Assembly: GCA_964389685.1 (NCBI GenBank)
Contig: CAYMFM010000016.1
Location: forward strand, 3,469-67,468
Length of the DNA stretch: 64,000 bases
Direction: 5' to 3'
Source of the DNA: G020353115 sp964389685
GTDB lineage: Bacteria; Bacteroidota; Bacteroidia; Bacteroidales; VadinHA17
Positions 37,301 to 45,966 of the stretch are shown here, in pieces; the first letter of the stretch is position 1; each line of letters opens with the position of its first letter. The translations under genes were made by a program, and so were the position numbers. The notes beneath the pieces were generated by a model that was not told the origin of the DNA, searched no databases, and saw nothing but the letters and a program-made list of their open reading frames with translations.

Positions 37301-37542
37301 CGCGAAGATGTTCAGGGAATTTACAGGGATCCAGACCTGGTTACCAGTAAGATCAGGGGAGTACGCTCCATCGTCAATGAAACGGATCCACTGAACACCA
37401 CACAGCAATGGTCCATTGAACAGATCGAGCAGTTGATTGAGCAAACCATGGATAAGATCAACCGGTTCTTTGAAGAGGATTGGGAAAAGTATAAAAGAGC
37501 CGTGGAAGAGGCAGAGATCTCATTTTTTAAGGAGTATGAACC
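34319..37542 (+). CDS. Secreted Asp-box (sortilin/BNR-like) beta-propeller protein, more than 1,070 residues (3' end in gap)
   Basis: Often annotated as glycosyl hydrolase or VPS10-like, but no catalytic activity is established for this type. ATG 34319 begins a signal peptide (to about residue 32, ALSQ). Then LEPRSIGPAGMSGRVTAI and at least nine Asp-box turns (SIDGGKSW, TTDGGETW, TFDGGKTW, SNDGGFTW, SEDGGRTF, THDRGETW, STDRGENW, TQDGGKTW, STDFGKSW), forming two propellers up to about residue 750. After that a Gly/Ser-rich stretch, an Ig-like segment and a long helical C-terminal part. The last visible codons FFKEYEP enter the 100-N gap; the stop is probably just inside it. Confidence 0.9.
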
Positions 37543-37642
37543 NNNNNNNNNNNNNNNNNNNNNNNNNNNNNNNNNNNNNNNNNNNNNNNNNNNNNNNNNN
37601 NNNNNNNNNNNNNNNNNNNNNNNNNNNNNNNNNNNNNNNNNN
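37543..37642. other. Assembly gap (100 N) at the end of the propeller gene
   Basis: Hides the 3' end of the gene to the left. The right flank (TATAAGCATC...) shows no convincing coding continuation. Confidence 0.95.
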
Positions 37643-37766
37643 TATAAGCATCTATGATTACCCGGTTAACATACAGCATCATCAGCATATACCTTCACAG
37701 GTAATCTCTTGTATTCCCTGCTAATCATCGGGAAATAGAAGTTCAATGTCGTTTCTGCTCCTTTTT

Positions 37767-37868
37767 TCATTCTTTTTTCGATTCTGAGTTCTCTTCACAG
37801 GCGATGGTCAGGCTAACTAATGTCATGCACAGTAAAGACAGCAATCGGGTGGCTTTCAGGTTCATCAT
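37767..37868 (-). CDS. Possible 33-residue lipoprotein
   Basis: ATG 37866-37868 opens a signal peptide (MMNLKATRLLSLLCMTLVSLT) with lipobox TIAC and only nine residues after it (CEENSESKKE). It lies 14 bases after the FKBP stop at 37883 on the same strand. Either an entericidin-like tiny lipoprotein or the leftover 5' end of a longer lost gene; the T9SS-rich host has many similar signal peptides. Confidence 0.4.
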   Translation of the reverse strand: MMNLKATRLLSLLCMTLVSLTIACEENSESKKE

Positions 37869-37882
37869 AATGTGTAATAAAA

Positions 37883-38398
37883 TCAGTCTGGGGATTTGCC
37901 CAGATCCAGAAAATAAACATAATATAACAGGGAGCGGTAGGAACCGGGAAAGGATAATTCAGACGGTATGATCATTTCAGCCGAAGCACCTTCCCTCATG
38001 TAGGTTAATCCTTCTTCAACCCCAGCGATCATGTGTCCTGTACCCAGGACAAATGTATAGGGTCCATATGTTTCATACGGATTATATGCATCGTATTCTA
38101 CGGCAACCGCTTCGATGTTGGTAGTCAGCAGCCTGCCATCCAGGTAGTACCCTTCAAAGTTAATGGTTACGGTATCCCCAATTTCTGCATAGTCACCATA
38201 ACCTGTCTCAAGGAGTATAAAGTAGAGGCCACTCTCGGTGGGTTCAACAGTAATGTTATTTTCTTCCAGGTACTTTTCACGTTCTTTTTTTTCTCTTGCT
38301 TCATAGTCGATATCTTCTTCCAGGCATCCCCCCATCAGAAGGCAAAGAAGAATCAGACTCGATGTAAAAATTCCGGCAGGTTTAGATAAATTTCTCAT
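37883..38398 (-). CDS. FKBP-type peptidyl-prolyl isomerase-like lipoprotein, 171 residues
   Basis: Lipobox LMGGC (Cys about 25), a charged helix (REKKEREKYLEENNITV), then an FKBP domain: SGLYFILLETGYGD, GDTVTINFEGYYLDGRLL, FVLGTGHMIAGVEEGLTYMREG, and YVYFLDL. Several residues of the usual active site are replaced (for example in the YGPYTFVLGTG insertion), so it may be a chaperone more than an active isomerase. Second of two FKBP lipoproteins in a row. Confidence 0.88.
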   Translation of the reverse strand: MRNLSKPAGIFTSSLILLCLLMGGCLEEDIDYEAREKKEREKYLEENNITVEPTESGLYFILLETGYGDYAEIGDTVTINFEGYYLDGRLLTTNIEAVAVEYDAYNPYETYGPYTFVLGTGHMIAGVEEGLTYMREGASAEMIIPSELSFPGSYRSLLYYVYFLDLGKSPD

Positions 38399-38543
38399 AG
38401 GTTATTAAGGTAAAAAATGTGTTACATGATTCCGGGTAACCAAGGCTATGAAATGTAAAAACCCGGCAATCAATTCAAATATTGCTTTAGTCCGCAAATT
38501 TCATACCATAAAAAATTCAATTAAACGGGACAAAGGTATAAAT

Positions 38544-39077
38544 TCATTTGTCAACTGAAAGAACCGTAAGGTCATACACAATAACGGACCTTGCCGGTAT
38601 TTTATTTTCATCACCAATCAGACCGTATGCCAGGTGAGGAGGGAGGATGAATCGTGCTTTGTCACCCGATCTCAATAACAGGATCCCTGCATCAAGACCT
38701 GGTTCAACCTCTCCTTTTCCAACTACAAATTGTTTTGGACCGCTTTCATCCGAATGGTAACAAAGGGTACCATCCAGTAAGCTAACGCTATATTCAATGG
38801 TTACCCGGGTATTTTTTCGAACCGGTTTGCCGTTACCCTTCCGGTAAATCATATACCACAAACCGGTTTCTGTCAATTCCATATTCCACCCCCGGCGTTT
38901 TATATAATTCTCTATGATCTCCTCATCTTTGCTGACCAGGTATTGATTTACCCTGACCATCGACTCTTTTTCTTTCCCTGCATGCCGGGAGTTTTTTCTT
39001 TCCTCCTGTTGCATACAGGAATATCCAAGTAAGAGCGTGACAAGAAGGAGTGCGCCGATGCAATATTTCATGATCAT
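38544..39077 (-). CDS. FKBP-type peptidyl-prolyl isomerase lipoprotein (GldI-like), 177 residues
   Basis: Lipobox GYSC (Cys about 21), linker, then FKBP domain with ELTETGLWYMIY, NTRVTIEYSVSLLDGTLCY, FVVGKGEVEPGLDAGILLLRSGDKARFILPPHLAYG and final YDLTVLSV. Resembles GldI, a gliding/T9SS-associated FKBP lipoprotein, though no other gld gene is adjacent. Its ATG overlaps the stop of the upstream NrnA gene (ATGA), so translation is coupled. Confidence 0.88.
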   Translation of the reverse strand: MIMKYCIGALLLVTLLLGYSCMQQEERKNSRHAGKEKESMVRVNQYLVSKDEEIIENYIKRRGWNMELTETGLWYMIYRKGNGKPVRKNTRVTIEYSVSLLDGTLCYHSDESGPKQFVVGKGEVEPGLDAGILLLRSGDKARFILPPHLAYGLIGDENKIPARSVIVYDLTVLSVDK

Positions 39078-40099
39078 GGTACAGATAGTTGATCTTCATA
39101 ATCGGTAAGCAGTTCCTCAAATCGCTGCAGGGTTTCATCCAGTGTGGCAGGATATTCTCCTCCGGCTGCATTATGATGCCCTCCCCCATGAAAATGTCTT
39201 TCGGCAAAGAGGTTAGCCGGGAAGCTTCCCTTCGACCTGAATGAGATCTTTACATGATCTGTTTTTTCAATAAAGAGAGCTGAGAACCGGATACCATGGA
39301 TTGACAGGGGCATGTTCACAAATCCCTCGGTATCTCCCAGGGTATGGTTAAATTGTTCAAGTTCCTTTTTTGTAAACCAGATATAGGCTGTATGGTATCT
39401 CTTCAGGACCACCATTTTCTTATTCAGGGCAAACCCTGCAAGTCTCATTCTTTCTTCAGAAAAGTTATTGTAGACCAGGTCGAAAATTCTCTCTTTGTCA
39501 ATCCCACTCTCCAGTAAATCTGCTGTTACCCGGAAGGTTTGTCCAAACGAGGAATTGTAGCTGAAACAACCGGTATCTGTCATGATTCCGGTATAAAGAC
39601 TTTCAGCAACTTCCCGGGTAAGAAAAGGTTTGATATCCAATTGGGTAAGCAGAAGGTAGATCAACTCAGCCGTTGAGCTAACCGAAGTTTCACTGATTTC
39701 AATGTGGTTGAATTTTTTAGGATTTGGGTGATGATCGATCAATATTTTAATGGCGTTTGAAGCCGTGATCAACTCGTTCATTTTTCCCAGTCGTTCAGGG
39801 TCATTAAAATCCAGGTTAAAAATAACATCTGCTTCTTTAATCATCACAGCCGCCCGTTCTTTCTCTCTGGAATAGCGTACAATTTCATCAGCACCCGGCA
39901 GCCATCGGAGAAAGGAAGGGAAGTTATTTGGTGTGATGGCATAAGTCTTGAATCCATGCCGGATAAAGTAGTGATATAAACCCAGCAATGATCCTACCGC
40001 ATCTCCATCCGGGTTGGTGTGTGTTAATAACAGGATGCAGGGATTATCGGAAAGATAACCATTAATTTTATTTATCAATTTTTTTGATATACTTTGCAC
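39074..40099 (-). CDS. DHH/DHHA1 phosphoesterase, NrnA-type nanoRNase/pAp phosphatase, 341 residues
   Basis: Degrades very short RNA oligonucleotides and 3',5'-pAp. Motifs: HTNPDGDAVGS (about 27-37), FNLDFND (about 94), DHHPNP (about 122), TGIMTDTGCFSYN, and DHHA1 GGGHHNAAGG (about 312). Full length. First gene of a run with the GldI-like FKBP; the same order is found in other Bacteroidota. Promoter at 40130. Confidence 0.94.
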   Translation of the reverse strand: MQSISKKLINKINGYLSDNPCILLLTHTNPDGDAVGSLLGLYHYFIRHGFKTYAITPNNFPSFLRWLPGADEIVRYSREKERAAVMIKEADVIFNLDFNDPERLGKMNELITASNAIKILIDHHPNPKKFNHIEISETSVSSTAELIYLLLTQLDIKPFLTREVAESLYTGIMTDTGCFSYNSSFGQTFRVTADLLESGIDKERIFDLVYNNFSEERMRLAGFALNKKMVVLKRYHTAYIWFTKKELEQFNHTLGDTEGFVNMPLSIHGIRFSALFIEKTDHVKISFRSKGSFPANLFAERHFHGGGHHNAAGGEYPATLDETLQRFEELLTDYEDQLSVP

Positions 40100-40121
40100 T
40101 CACAAAAAATTTTGAATATTT

Positions 40122-40166
40122 CCGGTTCTCAAAGATATAAATTAAACGATTGAATATCAGAACCGG
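40122..40166. promoter_or_regulatory. Divergent nrnA/ndk control region
   Basis: On the minus strand TATCTTTG (40137-40130) is a good -7 box about 25 bases before the NrnA gene; no clear TTTG at -33. An 8-bp inverted repeat CCGGTTCT (40122-40129) / AGAACCGG (40159-40166) brackets the box and could be an operator or a chance match. Confidence 0.4.
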
Positions 40167-40208
40167 TTTTATTATTCACACTATTAATCTCAACAAAAAT
40201 AACGGTTT

Positions 40209-40628
40209 ATGAGCGGAAAGATTACGTTTGCCATGATAAAACCATATGCAGTAAAGATGGGGTACATTGGTCCCATCCTGGCAATGATAAGTGAAGTTGG
40301 ATTCAGGATCTCTTCCATAGCGTCCACCAAGCTGTCCAAGGAGCAGGCAGAAACCTTCTATGCTATCCATAAAAGCAAACCCTTTTATGATGATCTCGTG
40401 GAGTTTATGTCATCCGGGGCCATTGTAGCCATGATCCTGGAAAAAGAGAATGCTGTGGAAGAATTCCGGAAACTGATAGGGAATACCGATCCGTCAAAAG
40501 CAGAAGAGGGTACCATCCGGCAGAAATACGCCAAGTCGATCCAGAGCAATGCGGTTCACGGGTCTGACAGTGATGAGAATGCCCGGATTGAGTGTGATTT
40601 CTTCTTTTCGCAAAAAGAGCGGTATTGA
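40209..40628 (+). CDS. ndk: Nucleoside-diphosphate kinase
   Basis: Transfers gamma-phosphate between nucleoside di- and triphosphates through a phospho-His. 139 residues, normal size. Signatures: TFAMIKPYAV at the N terminus, TIRQKYA, and the active-site NAVHGSDSDENARIECDFFF with His at about 119. Divergent from nrnA. Followed by a TGAG-rich low-complexity tract at 40627-40665. Confidence 0.97.
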   Translation: MSGKITFAMIKPYAVKMGYIGPILAMISEVGFRISSIASTKLSKEQAETFYAIHKSKPFYDDLVEFMSSGAIVAMILEKENAVEEFRKLIGNTDPSKAEEGTIRQKYAKSIQSNAVHGSDSDENARIECDFFFSQKERY

Positions 40629-40734
40629 TGAGTGATGAGTTGTGAGAGGTGAGAGGACTGGGTCCTATTTGCCAGATTTATAGAAATGTACTCAATAACT
40701 TAATAACCATTAACTTACTAACCTATTCCCTTTA

Positions 40735-41025
40735 TTATTTCAACACGATCTCTTTGATGATCTCTTCCCCGGCATGCTCATTCAGCCGGGTACGAATGGT
40801 TTCCCGATGAAGGAGCAATTCATTTCGCACAACGGATGATGTGAAGTGGACAAACAGCTTGTTATTCCTGATATAGATCTTCTCTGTTCGTCTGGCAATC
40901 TCCTTTCCTACAATCTCTTCCCATGAATTGATCAGCTGAATTTCGGTTAGCTTCTTATCAATGTTCGACTCCTTCAAATAATCTTTGATAACCTCACCCA
41001 GTTTCTGTGTATTGCTTCTTCTCAT
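40735..41025 (-). CDS. DUF721 (DciA-like) protein, 96 residues
   Basis: DUF721/DciA proteins are linked to DnaB helicase loading or replication in bacteria lacking DnaC. Shows the family core: INSWEEIVGKEIARRTEKIYIRNNKLFVHFTSSVVRNELLLHRETI. The gene lies 30 bases after recF on the same strand, a widespread recF-DUF721 pairing that supports a role in replication or repair. Confidence 0.92.
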   Translation of the reverse strand: MRRSNTQKLGEVIKDYLKESNIDKKLTEIQLINSWEEIVGKEIARRTEKIYIRNNKLFVHFTSSVVRNELLLHRETIRTRLNEHAGEEIIKEIVLK

Positions 41026-41055
41026 CGTTTCAGGTTTTTTGTGGTTGTTTCCATG

Positions 41056-42159
41056 TTATGAAACCTCGATCACCTCTTCATTTATTCTGAAGAGTTTATA
41101 ATCTGCCGGCAGTTCATTCAAAATGGTTTCCAGTCTATCCTGATGGGTATCCGTAATGAATATCTGTCCAAATTCCTGGTGGGCTACCAGTTCAATGATC
41201 TGTTTTACCCTTAGCTTATCAAACTTATCAAAGATATCATCGAGAAGCAATATTGGATGAAACCCCACGATGTTTTTAATGAACTCGAATTTAGCAAGTT
41301 TAAGGGCAAGCAAATAAGTTTTCTGTTGTCCTTGAGAGCCAACCCGCTTAATGGGATACCCGGATAATTTCAGGTTAAGGTCATCTTTATGAATGCCCAC
41401 CGTTGTATATTGGAGTATCCTGTCCTTGTATTCGGCTTCTCTTAGCAACTCCCTGAAATCGCCCTCGTTCAAATGTGACTGGTATGACAAGCTAACCTTT
41501 TCACCCCCTTTTGCTATGGAGTCATAATAATGCTGGAAGATGGGGATCAGGCGTTTAATAAACTCAACTCTTTTCCCGTAGATCCGTTCACCCGGTGGGA
41601 TAAGCTGGTCGTTCCATAATTGCATGGATTCTTCACTAAAGCTGTTGTTCCTGGAAAAATTCTTCAACAATCGGTTACGCTGGGAAAGGGCTTTATTGTA
41701 ATTGATCAGGTCTTCCAGGTAGGGTTTATCATACTGTGCAATTACTGTATCGATAAAACGCCTCCTCTCGGAGCTACCCTCAATAATAAGGCTGCTATCA
41801 GCCGGAGATATCATGACCACAGGCAATAATCCAATATGATCTGCCAGGCGCTGATACTCTTTTTTATTTCGTTTAAACTGTTTTTTCCTGTTCCGTGCAA
41901 TTCCACAATAGATCTGTTCAATTTTCCCGTCCTTTTCAAAATCTCCCTGTATCACCGAGAAGTCATGATCGTATTTGATATTTTGTGTATCGATCGCATT
42001 GAAAAAACTTTTTGTGAGTGAAAGGTAATAGACAGCATCCAGGATGTTTGTCTTTCCAACGCCGTTGTTTCCAACAAAGCAGTTTATCTTTGGTGAAAAG
42101 GTCAGTTCAACCTGTGAATAATTCTTAAAATTGAGTAGAGAGATATTGCGTAAATACAT
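41056..42159 (-). CDS. recF: DNA replication and repair protein RecF
   Basis: SMC-like ATPase that helps load RecA at gaps with RecO and RecR. Walker A GNNGVGKTN (about 30-38), ABC signature in GSQGQQKTYLLALKLAKF, Walker B HPILLLDDIFDKFD (about 315), then ITDTHQDRL. 367 residues, full length. Heads the recF-DUF721 operon. Confidence 0.96.
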   Translation of the reverse strand: MYLRNISLLNFKNYSQVELTFSPKINCFVGNNGVGKTNILDAVYYLSLTKSFFNAIDTQNIKYDHDFSVIQGDFEKDGKIEQIYCGIARNRKKQFKRNKKEYQRLADHIGLLPVVMISPADSSLIIEGSSERRRFIDTVIAQYDKPYLEDLINYNKALSQRNRLLKNFSRNNSFSEESMQLWNDQLIPPGERIYGKRVEFIKRLIPIFQHYYDSIAKGGEKVSLSYQSHLNEGDFRELLREAEYKDRILQYTTVGIHKDDLNLKLSGYPIKRVGSQGQQKTYLLALKLAKFEFIKNIVGFHPILLLDDIFDKFDKLRVKQIIELVAHQEFGQIFITDTHQDRLETILNELPADYKLFRINEEVIEVS

Positions 42160-42210
42160 CGGATGAGGGATTGATGATCAGGTGGCCCGCTAACAAATCA
42201 TACCATCAGG

Positions 42211-42218
42211 CAAAAGTA
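42211..42218 (-). promoter_or_regulatory. -7 box candidate for recF
   Basis: TACTTTTG on the minus strand, about 50 bases before the recF start; the -33 region is weak (TGAA). It overlaps the zone of the divergent TPR gene promoter. Confidence 0.4.
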
Positions 42219-42236
42219 TAAAATTATCACCAAATC

Positions 42237-42267
42237 TTTCATATCAGGCACAAAACAGTTACATTTG
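42237..42267 (+). promoter_or_regulatory. Promoter candidate for the TPR-ribH operon
   Basis: TTTC (42237-42240), exactly 19 bases, TACATTTG (42260-42267): fits the Bacteroidetes consensus except one base. Predicted start near 42273, giving a leader of about 35 bases. Confidence 0.6.
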
Positions 42268-42307
42268 CGGAAATTTTCACCAAGCGATAAAAAATAGATT
42301 TACAGTA

Positions 42308-42997
42308 ATGGCCAAAAAGAAGAAACCGGATCCACAGGACAAACTTCAGGGAGTTGAAAGTGCCCTGAGCAAAAGCGAACAGTTCATTGAGGACAACCAG
42401 AAAATACTCACAATTATCACGCTCGTGATAGTTGTTATCGTTGTCGGCTACCTGGGTTTTAAACGATTCCTTGTTGAGCCTTCCGAAAATGAGGCTCAAT
42501 CGCAGATGTTTGTGGCCGAGCAGTATTTTGAACGGGATTCTTTCAACCTGGCTCTTTATGGAGATGGGAACTATTTTGGATTTCTTGATATCATTGACGA
42601 ATACCGGATCACAAAAGCAGCAAATCTTGCCCACTACTATTCCGGGATTTCCTTCCTCCGCCTGGGTGAATTTGAAGAAGCCATCGATTACCTGAAAAAA
42701 TTTGAATCGGACGATCACATGCTTGCCCCGCTTACCCAGGGTGCTATTGGGGATGCGTATCTTGAACTGGAAGATGCGACCGAAGCACTCAAGTATTACG
42801 AAAGAGCCTATAGCATGAAAGAAAACGAGTTTTTAAATCCCATCTACCTTCTGAAAGCCGGCCAGGTATATGAGAGTCTGGGTGATTATGAGAAAGCGCT
42901 GGAGAGATACGAGATGATAAAGACTATCTACCCGGAAAGCCAGGAAGGCAGGAATATTGAAAAATACATTAGCAGGGTTCAGGTTTACATTGATTAA
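42308..42997 (+). CDS. Single-pass membrane TPR protein, 229 residues
   Basis: N-terminal cytoplasmic basic stretch (MAKKKKPD), one membrane helix at about 35-53 (LTIITLVIVVIVVGYLG), then an extracytoplasmic TPR domain: AANLAHYYSGISFLRLGEFEEAIDYLKKF, GAIGDAYLELEDATEALKYYERAYS and AGQVYESLGDYEKALERYEMI. The topology is like YfgM, an ancillary SecYEG/chaperone protein, but that identity is inference. Six bases before ribH, so cotranscribed. Confidence 0.9.
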   Translation: MAKKKKPDPQDKLQGVESALSKSEQFIEDNQKILTIITLVIVVIVVGYLGFKRFLVEPSENEAQSQMFVAEQYFERDSFNLALYGDGNYFGFLDIIDEYRITKAANLAHYYSGISFLRLGEFEEAIDYLKKFESDDHMLAPLTQGAIGDAYLELEDATEALKYYERAYSMKENEFLNPIYLLKAGQVYESLGDYEKALERYEMIKTIYPESQEGRNIEKYISRVQVYID

Positions 42998-43002
42998 GAG
43001 TC

Positions 43003-43512
43003 ATGGCTACTGATCTGAAGAATTTATCCGATTATGACCTGAATGCTATACCGCCTGCGGATGGATTTAAATTTGGCATCGTTATTTCTGAATGGAACTT
43101 CGAGATCACGAAATCGTTATCCGATGCTGCCTGTCAAACCCTGAAGAAACATGGAGTTCGCGAGGAGGATATCCTGAAGAAATTTGTTCCCGGTAGTTTC
43201 GAATTAACGCTTGGTGCACAGTTCATGGCTGAATATAGTGAAGTGGATGCTATTATCTGCGTGGGTTGTGTAATCCGGGGTGAGACACCCCATTTTGATT
43301 ACATCTGTCAAAGTGTAACTCACGGCATTACCGAATTGAATCTCGCGTATAATATTCCGTTCATTTTTGGTGTATTAACCACAAACACCCTTCAACAGGC
43401 CAGAGACCGTGCCGGGGGCAAATACGGGAACAAAGGGGATGAAGCAGCCGTTACTGCAATAAAGATGGCTGCCCTCCATCGGGACATGACCCGCTCTGCA
43501 AGAAATGAATAA
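43003..43512 (+). CDS. ribH: 6,7-dimethyl-8-ribityllumazine synthase
   Basis: Penultimate step of riboflavin synthesis. Conserved SEWNFEIT (substrate site), VPGSFELTLGAQFMAE, IICVGCVIRGETPHFDYICQSVTHGI with the catalytic His, and IPFIFGVLTTNTLQQARDRAGGKYGNKG. 169 residues. No other rib gene nearby; no FMN riboswitch visible because the gene shares the TPR promoter. Confidence 0.97.
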   Translation: MATDLKNLSDYDLNAIPPADGFKFGIVISEWNFEITKSLSDAACQTLKKHGVREEDILKKFVPGSFELTLGAQFMAEYSEVDAIICVGCVIRGETPHFDYICQSVTHGITELNLAYNIPFIFGVLTTNTLQQARDRAGGKYGNKGDEAAVTAIKMAALHRDMTRSARNE

Positions 43513-43544
43513 AATCGTTTCGTGGGTTTGTCCGGTTAATGATT

Positions 43545-44474
43545 TCAGTGGAATTGTTTCCAGTTACCCCGAAAGCCAGGAATCCTGTACTTCATCCCCG
43601 TACCGGGAGGCAACACCATCTTACAACATCTTGGGATAACCGCAACATCAAGTTTTCGTATGCCACTGATTATTTCACCATCAGCCATCATCCGGACGGG
43701 TTTATCGAATTCACAGGTCAGGGATTGAACAGCGTTTATCCAGGACAGGTTAACCGGAAGTTTAATGAATCGGCTGAACGAGGCAATGAACTGGGTGAAC
43801 AGGTTATGATTCACCATCTGCATCTCTGCTGATCCATCCTGCATGTCCCATGAAGGAATGGAGCTGAAATGTCCGGATGTGGCATTGTTGAGGATGAACG
43901 ACGAGAATTTGCGAACTACAGCAGGGTGGCCATTCACTGAAATCGTAACGTTGGTCTTGCTACAGATGGCCTGGTTTAAGATGGTGGAAAGGAAATAACG
44001 CATAAATTTGGGTAAAACGCTGAATTTCGATGCCAGCGTAGTAATTCTGACCAATCGTCCAAAGGTCAGGAATCCCCAGACGTACCGTTTTTCCCGACTT
44101 TCATCCTGCCTGTGAATATCGAGTGAGAGAAGATCGATCTTCTGCACCTCTCCTTCATCCATCAGTTTTATGCCATCTTCTGCCCTGGTGAAACCAACAA
44201 ACCGGGCAAAACAATTAATAGTTCCGGCAGGAATGACCAGGATCTTTTGCTGTTCCAGATTGATACCGTTAATCACCTCATGCAAGGTTCCATCCCCCCC
44301 GATGGAGATAATCCCCTGGTATTTTGCTGCCTGCTGAAGAATCTCTTTTGCATGTCCAAAGTATTTTGTGGTAGCCGTATCGATACCATAGTACTGAAGC
44401 AACCGCTGGAAGGATTTTTTCTTTTGCAAAGAAATCCTTCCATTGATTACACCATACCATTCCTGCTTTTTCAT
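43545..44474 (-). CDS. Diacylglycerol/sphingosine-type lipid kinase family protein, 309 residues
   Basis: Phosphorylates a lipid or related alcohol at the membrane. N-terminal catalytic motif GIISIGGDGTLHEVINGI (about 55-72) and IPAGTINCFARFVG; C-terminal beta domain with DGSAEMQMV in place of the more usual PxAxxxDGxLDV. Glycine-rich loop intact, so probably active. Convergent with ribH; 24 bases after an LCM-type methyltransferase on the same strand, suggesting a two-gene unit. Confidence 0.85.
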   Translation of the reverse strand: MKKQEWYGVINGRISLQKKKSFQRLLQYYGIDTATTKYFGHAKEILQQAAKYQGIISIGGDGTLHEVINGINLEQQKILVIPAGTINCFARFVGFTRAEDGIKLMDEGEVQKIDLLSLDIHRQDESREKRYVWGFLTFGRLVRITTLASKFSVLPKFMRYFLSTILNQAICSKTNVTISVNGHPAVVRKFSSFILNNATSGHFSSIPSWDMQDGSAEMQMVNHNLFTQFIASFSRFIKLPVNLSWINAVQSLTCEFDKPVRMMADGEIISGIRKLDVAVIPRCCKMVLPPGTGMKYRIPGFRGNWKQFH

Positions 44475-44498
44475 GGCAATTACAGCGAATAAATAGAA

Positions 44499-45368
44499 TT
44501 ACCTTTCTGAGACAAACAACCCGGCGATAGCACGAAGGTGTTTGGGTGCCTTATCACCTGAATACTTATCCCACAGTTGAGCCAGATTATGGTTTCTCAT
44601 AATCCGGAAACCATGCTCTGAAAGTTTTTGATCCATATCCTGTTCATCAAAAAAAGAGCGGTATTGTTCATTCATCATTTTGAACTCCTGCCTCCAACGT
44701 TTAATAGCAAGGCTTACATTTTTTTCATTCATTTGTGGTAAACGATAATCCGCTGCAAACCTGATCTTCACAGAAAGGTTTGACAGTGAATGAAATAATC
44801 GGTCAAGCGAATGAATTGAGAGGTAGGATAAAACACCTTCGGCGATAATCAGCACAGCCTCTCTCCTGTCCAATCCTTGTTCATATAATTGATCCTGAAT
44901 GCTAATATGTTCCAGATCCGCCCCAATATAGATAACGTTGAGGCTGGATTCCAGGGAATGCTTCCTGATCATCCGGATCTTTCTGGACTGTGTGTTCGGA
45001 TGATCGATCTCAAACAGGCTGGTCTCCTTATATTGTTCCGGATTTCTCAAAAAGTTGGTATCGTATCCTGCTCCGATCAGCACGATCTGTCTGATATTTT
45101 CATCCATACAACTCAGCATCAGGTCACTCATAAACCGGTGACGGCAAAGGGCGATCAGGAAACCTACCGAGTTAATTCCCACTCTCCAGAAAACGGGGTT
45201 AACAAGCATGAAGAGACGATTGAACAGGTAAGGGATCAGGGTCGATGGTCCGAGAAAATAGCTAGCATATGGATCGTTCATCACCCTTGAAGCATACCGG
45301 GAATGTGTTGCCAAAGCCCTTGTCATTATAGCAAGTTCAGCCGTTTTACTTGATCCTCTCTTCCTCAT
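44499..45368 (-). CDS. LCM-family (PPM1/TYW4-like) SAM methyltransferase, 289 residues
   Basis: Class I methyltransferase of the leucine carboxyl methyltransferase group, in bacteria mostly linked to small-molecule O-methylation. Seen: TRALATHSRYASRVMNDPYASYFLGP at the N terminus, SAM motif IRQIVLIGAGYDTNFLRN (about 90-107), EIDHPNTQSRK, and acidic VLIIAEGVLSYLS (about 170). The substrate is unknown; a lipid-related one is possible because of the adjacent lipid-kinase-like gene. Confidence 0.88.
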   Translation of the reverse strand: MRKRGSSKTAELAIMTRALATHSRYASRVMNDPYASYFLGPSTLIPYLFNRLFMLVNPVFWRVGINSVGFLIALCRHRFMSDLMLSCMDENIRQIVLIGAGYDTNFLRNPEQYKETSLFEIDHPNTQSRKIRMIRKHSLESSLNVIYIGADLEHISIQDQLYEQGLDRREAVLIIAEGVLSYLSIHSLDRLFHSLSNLSVKIRFAADYRLPQMNEKNVSLAIKRWRQEFKMMNEQYRSFFDEQDMDQKLSEHGFRIMRNHNLAQLWDKYSGDKAPKHLRAIAGLFVSER

Positions 45369-45518
45369 TGATGAAATTCCTACCTAAAAGGAGGTAAATT
45401 TACAGAATAGATACCAATTCATTGGCCCGGGATCAACAAATATAACAAATTTTCATCATGGGTAAAATCAGCCTGAACTGAATGAAGATGCATTTTTTTG
45501 CTAACCGGATGATTGAAT

Positions 45519-45558
45519 GAAAAAACCCGCCTGGTTAGTAAAACCGAAGGGCGGGTTT
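45519..45558 (-). terminator. Terminator of the ECF-sigma operon
   Basis: On the minus strand AAACCCGCC, 18-base loop, GGCGGGTTTTTT. It lies 30 bases after the stop at 45588. Confidence 0.85.
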
Positions 45559-45587
45559 ATCCGGTGCAGTAAATTATTCGAAAACAG

Positions 45588-45962
45588 CTACTCTTGATCC
45601 TCCCGATCTTCTTTGTTCTCTTCTTCCATTGGTCCAAACCAGTATGGGCGATGACGGAATTTTGCCTTGAACCGTTCCTTTTCCTCATCGGACATGTTTT
45701 TCATCTTCTCTTCAAACCGGTTTCTCCATTCACTGTGCGGATAACCGGAATAATGGCTCCTGTGCCTCCAAACACCGGAAAAAAGGATCTTGGAGAGAAC
45801 CAGAATGCCAAGTGACTGCCAGAAAGTAATGACTGGTCCGTTAAAAATAGCCGGGACAAGCCAGTTCCACAGAACAAAGATCAGTACTGTTAAAGCAGCT
45901 AATCCAAAAATTCCAATAACAAAATACCTTCCGGCTAACAATTTTCTACTATGTGTTCTCAT
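45588..45962 (-). CDS. Two-helix membrane protein with charged C terminus, 124 residues
   Basis: Two membrane segments (about 13-36 and 42-60) with a WN-WLVP loop, then a soluble tail rich in Arg/Lys and Glu (WRNRFEEKMKNMSDEEKERFKAKFR ... EENKEDREDQE). It starts 4 bases after the ECF sigma stop. Position suggests an anti-sigma or stress-effector function, but it has no ZAS or FecR motif, so this remains a guess. Confidence 0.75.
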   Translation of the reverse strand: MRTHSRKLLAGRYFVIGIFGLAALTVLIFVLWNWLVPAIFNGPVITFWQSLGILVLSKILFSGVWRHRSHYSGYPHSEWRNRFEEKMKNMSDEEKERFKAKFRHRPYWFGPMEEENKEDREDQE

Positions 45963-45966
45963 GATA

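Noticed and set aside
43539..43832. 97-codon plus-strand frame after ribH
   Set aside because: Antisense to the well-supported lipid-kinase-like gene.
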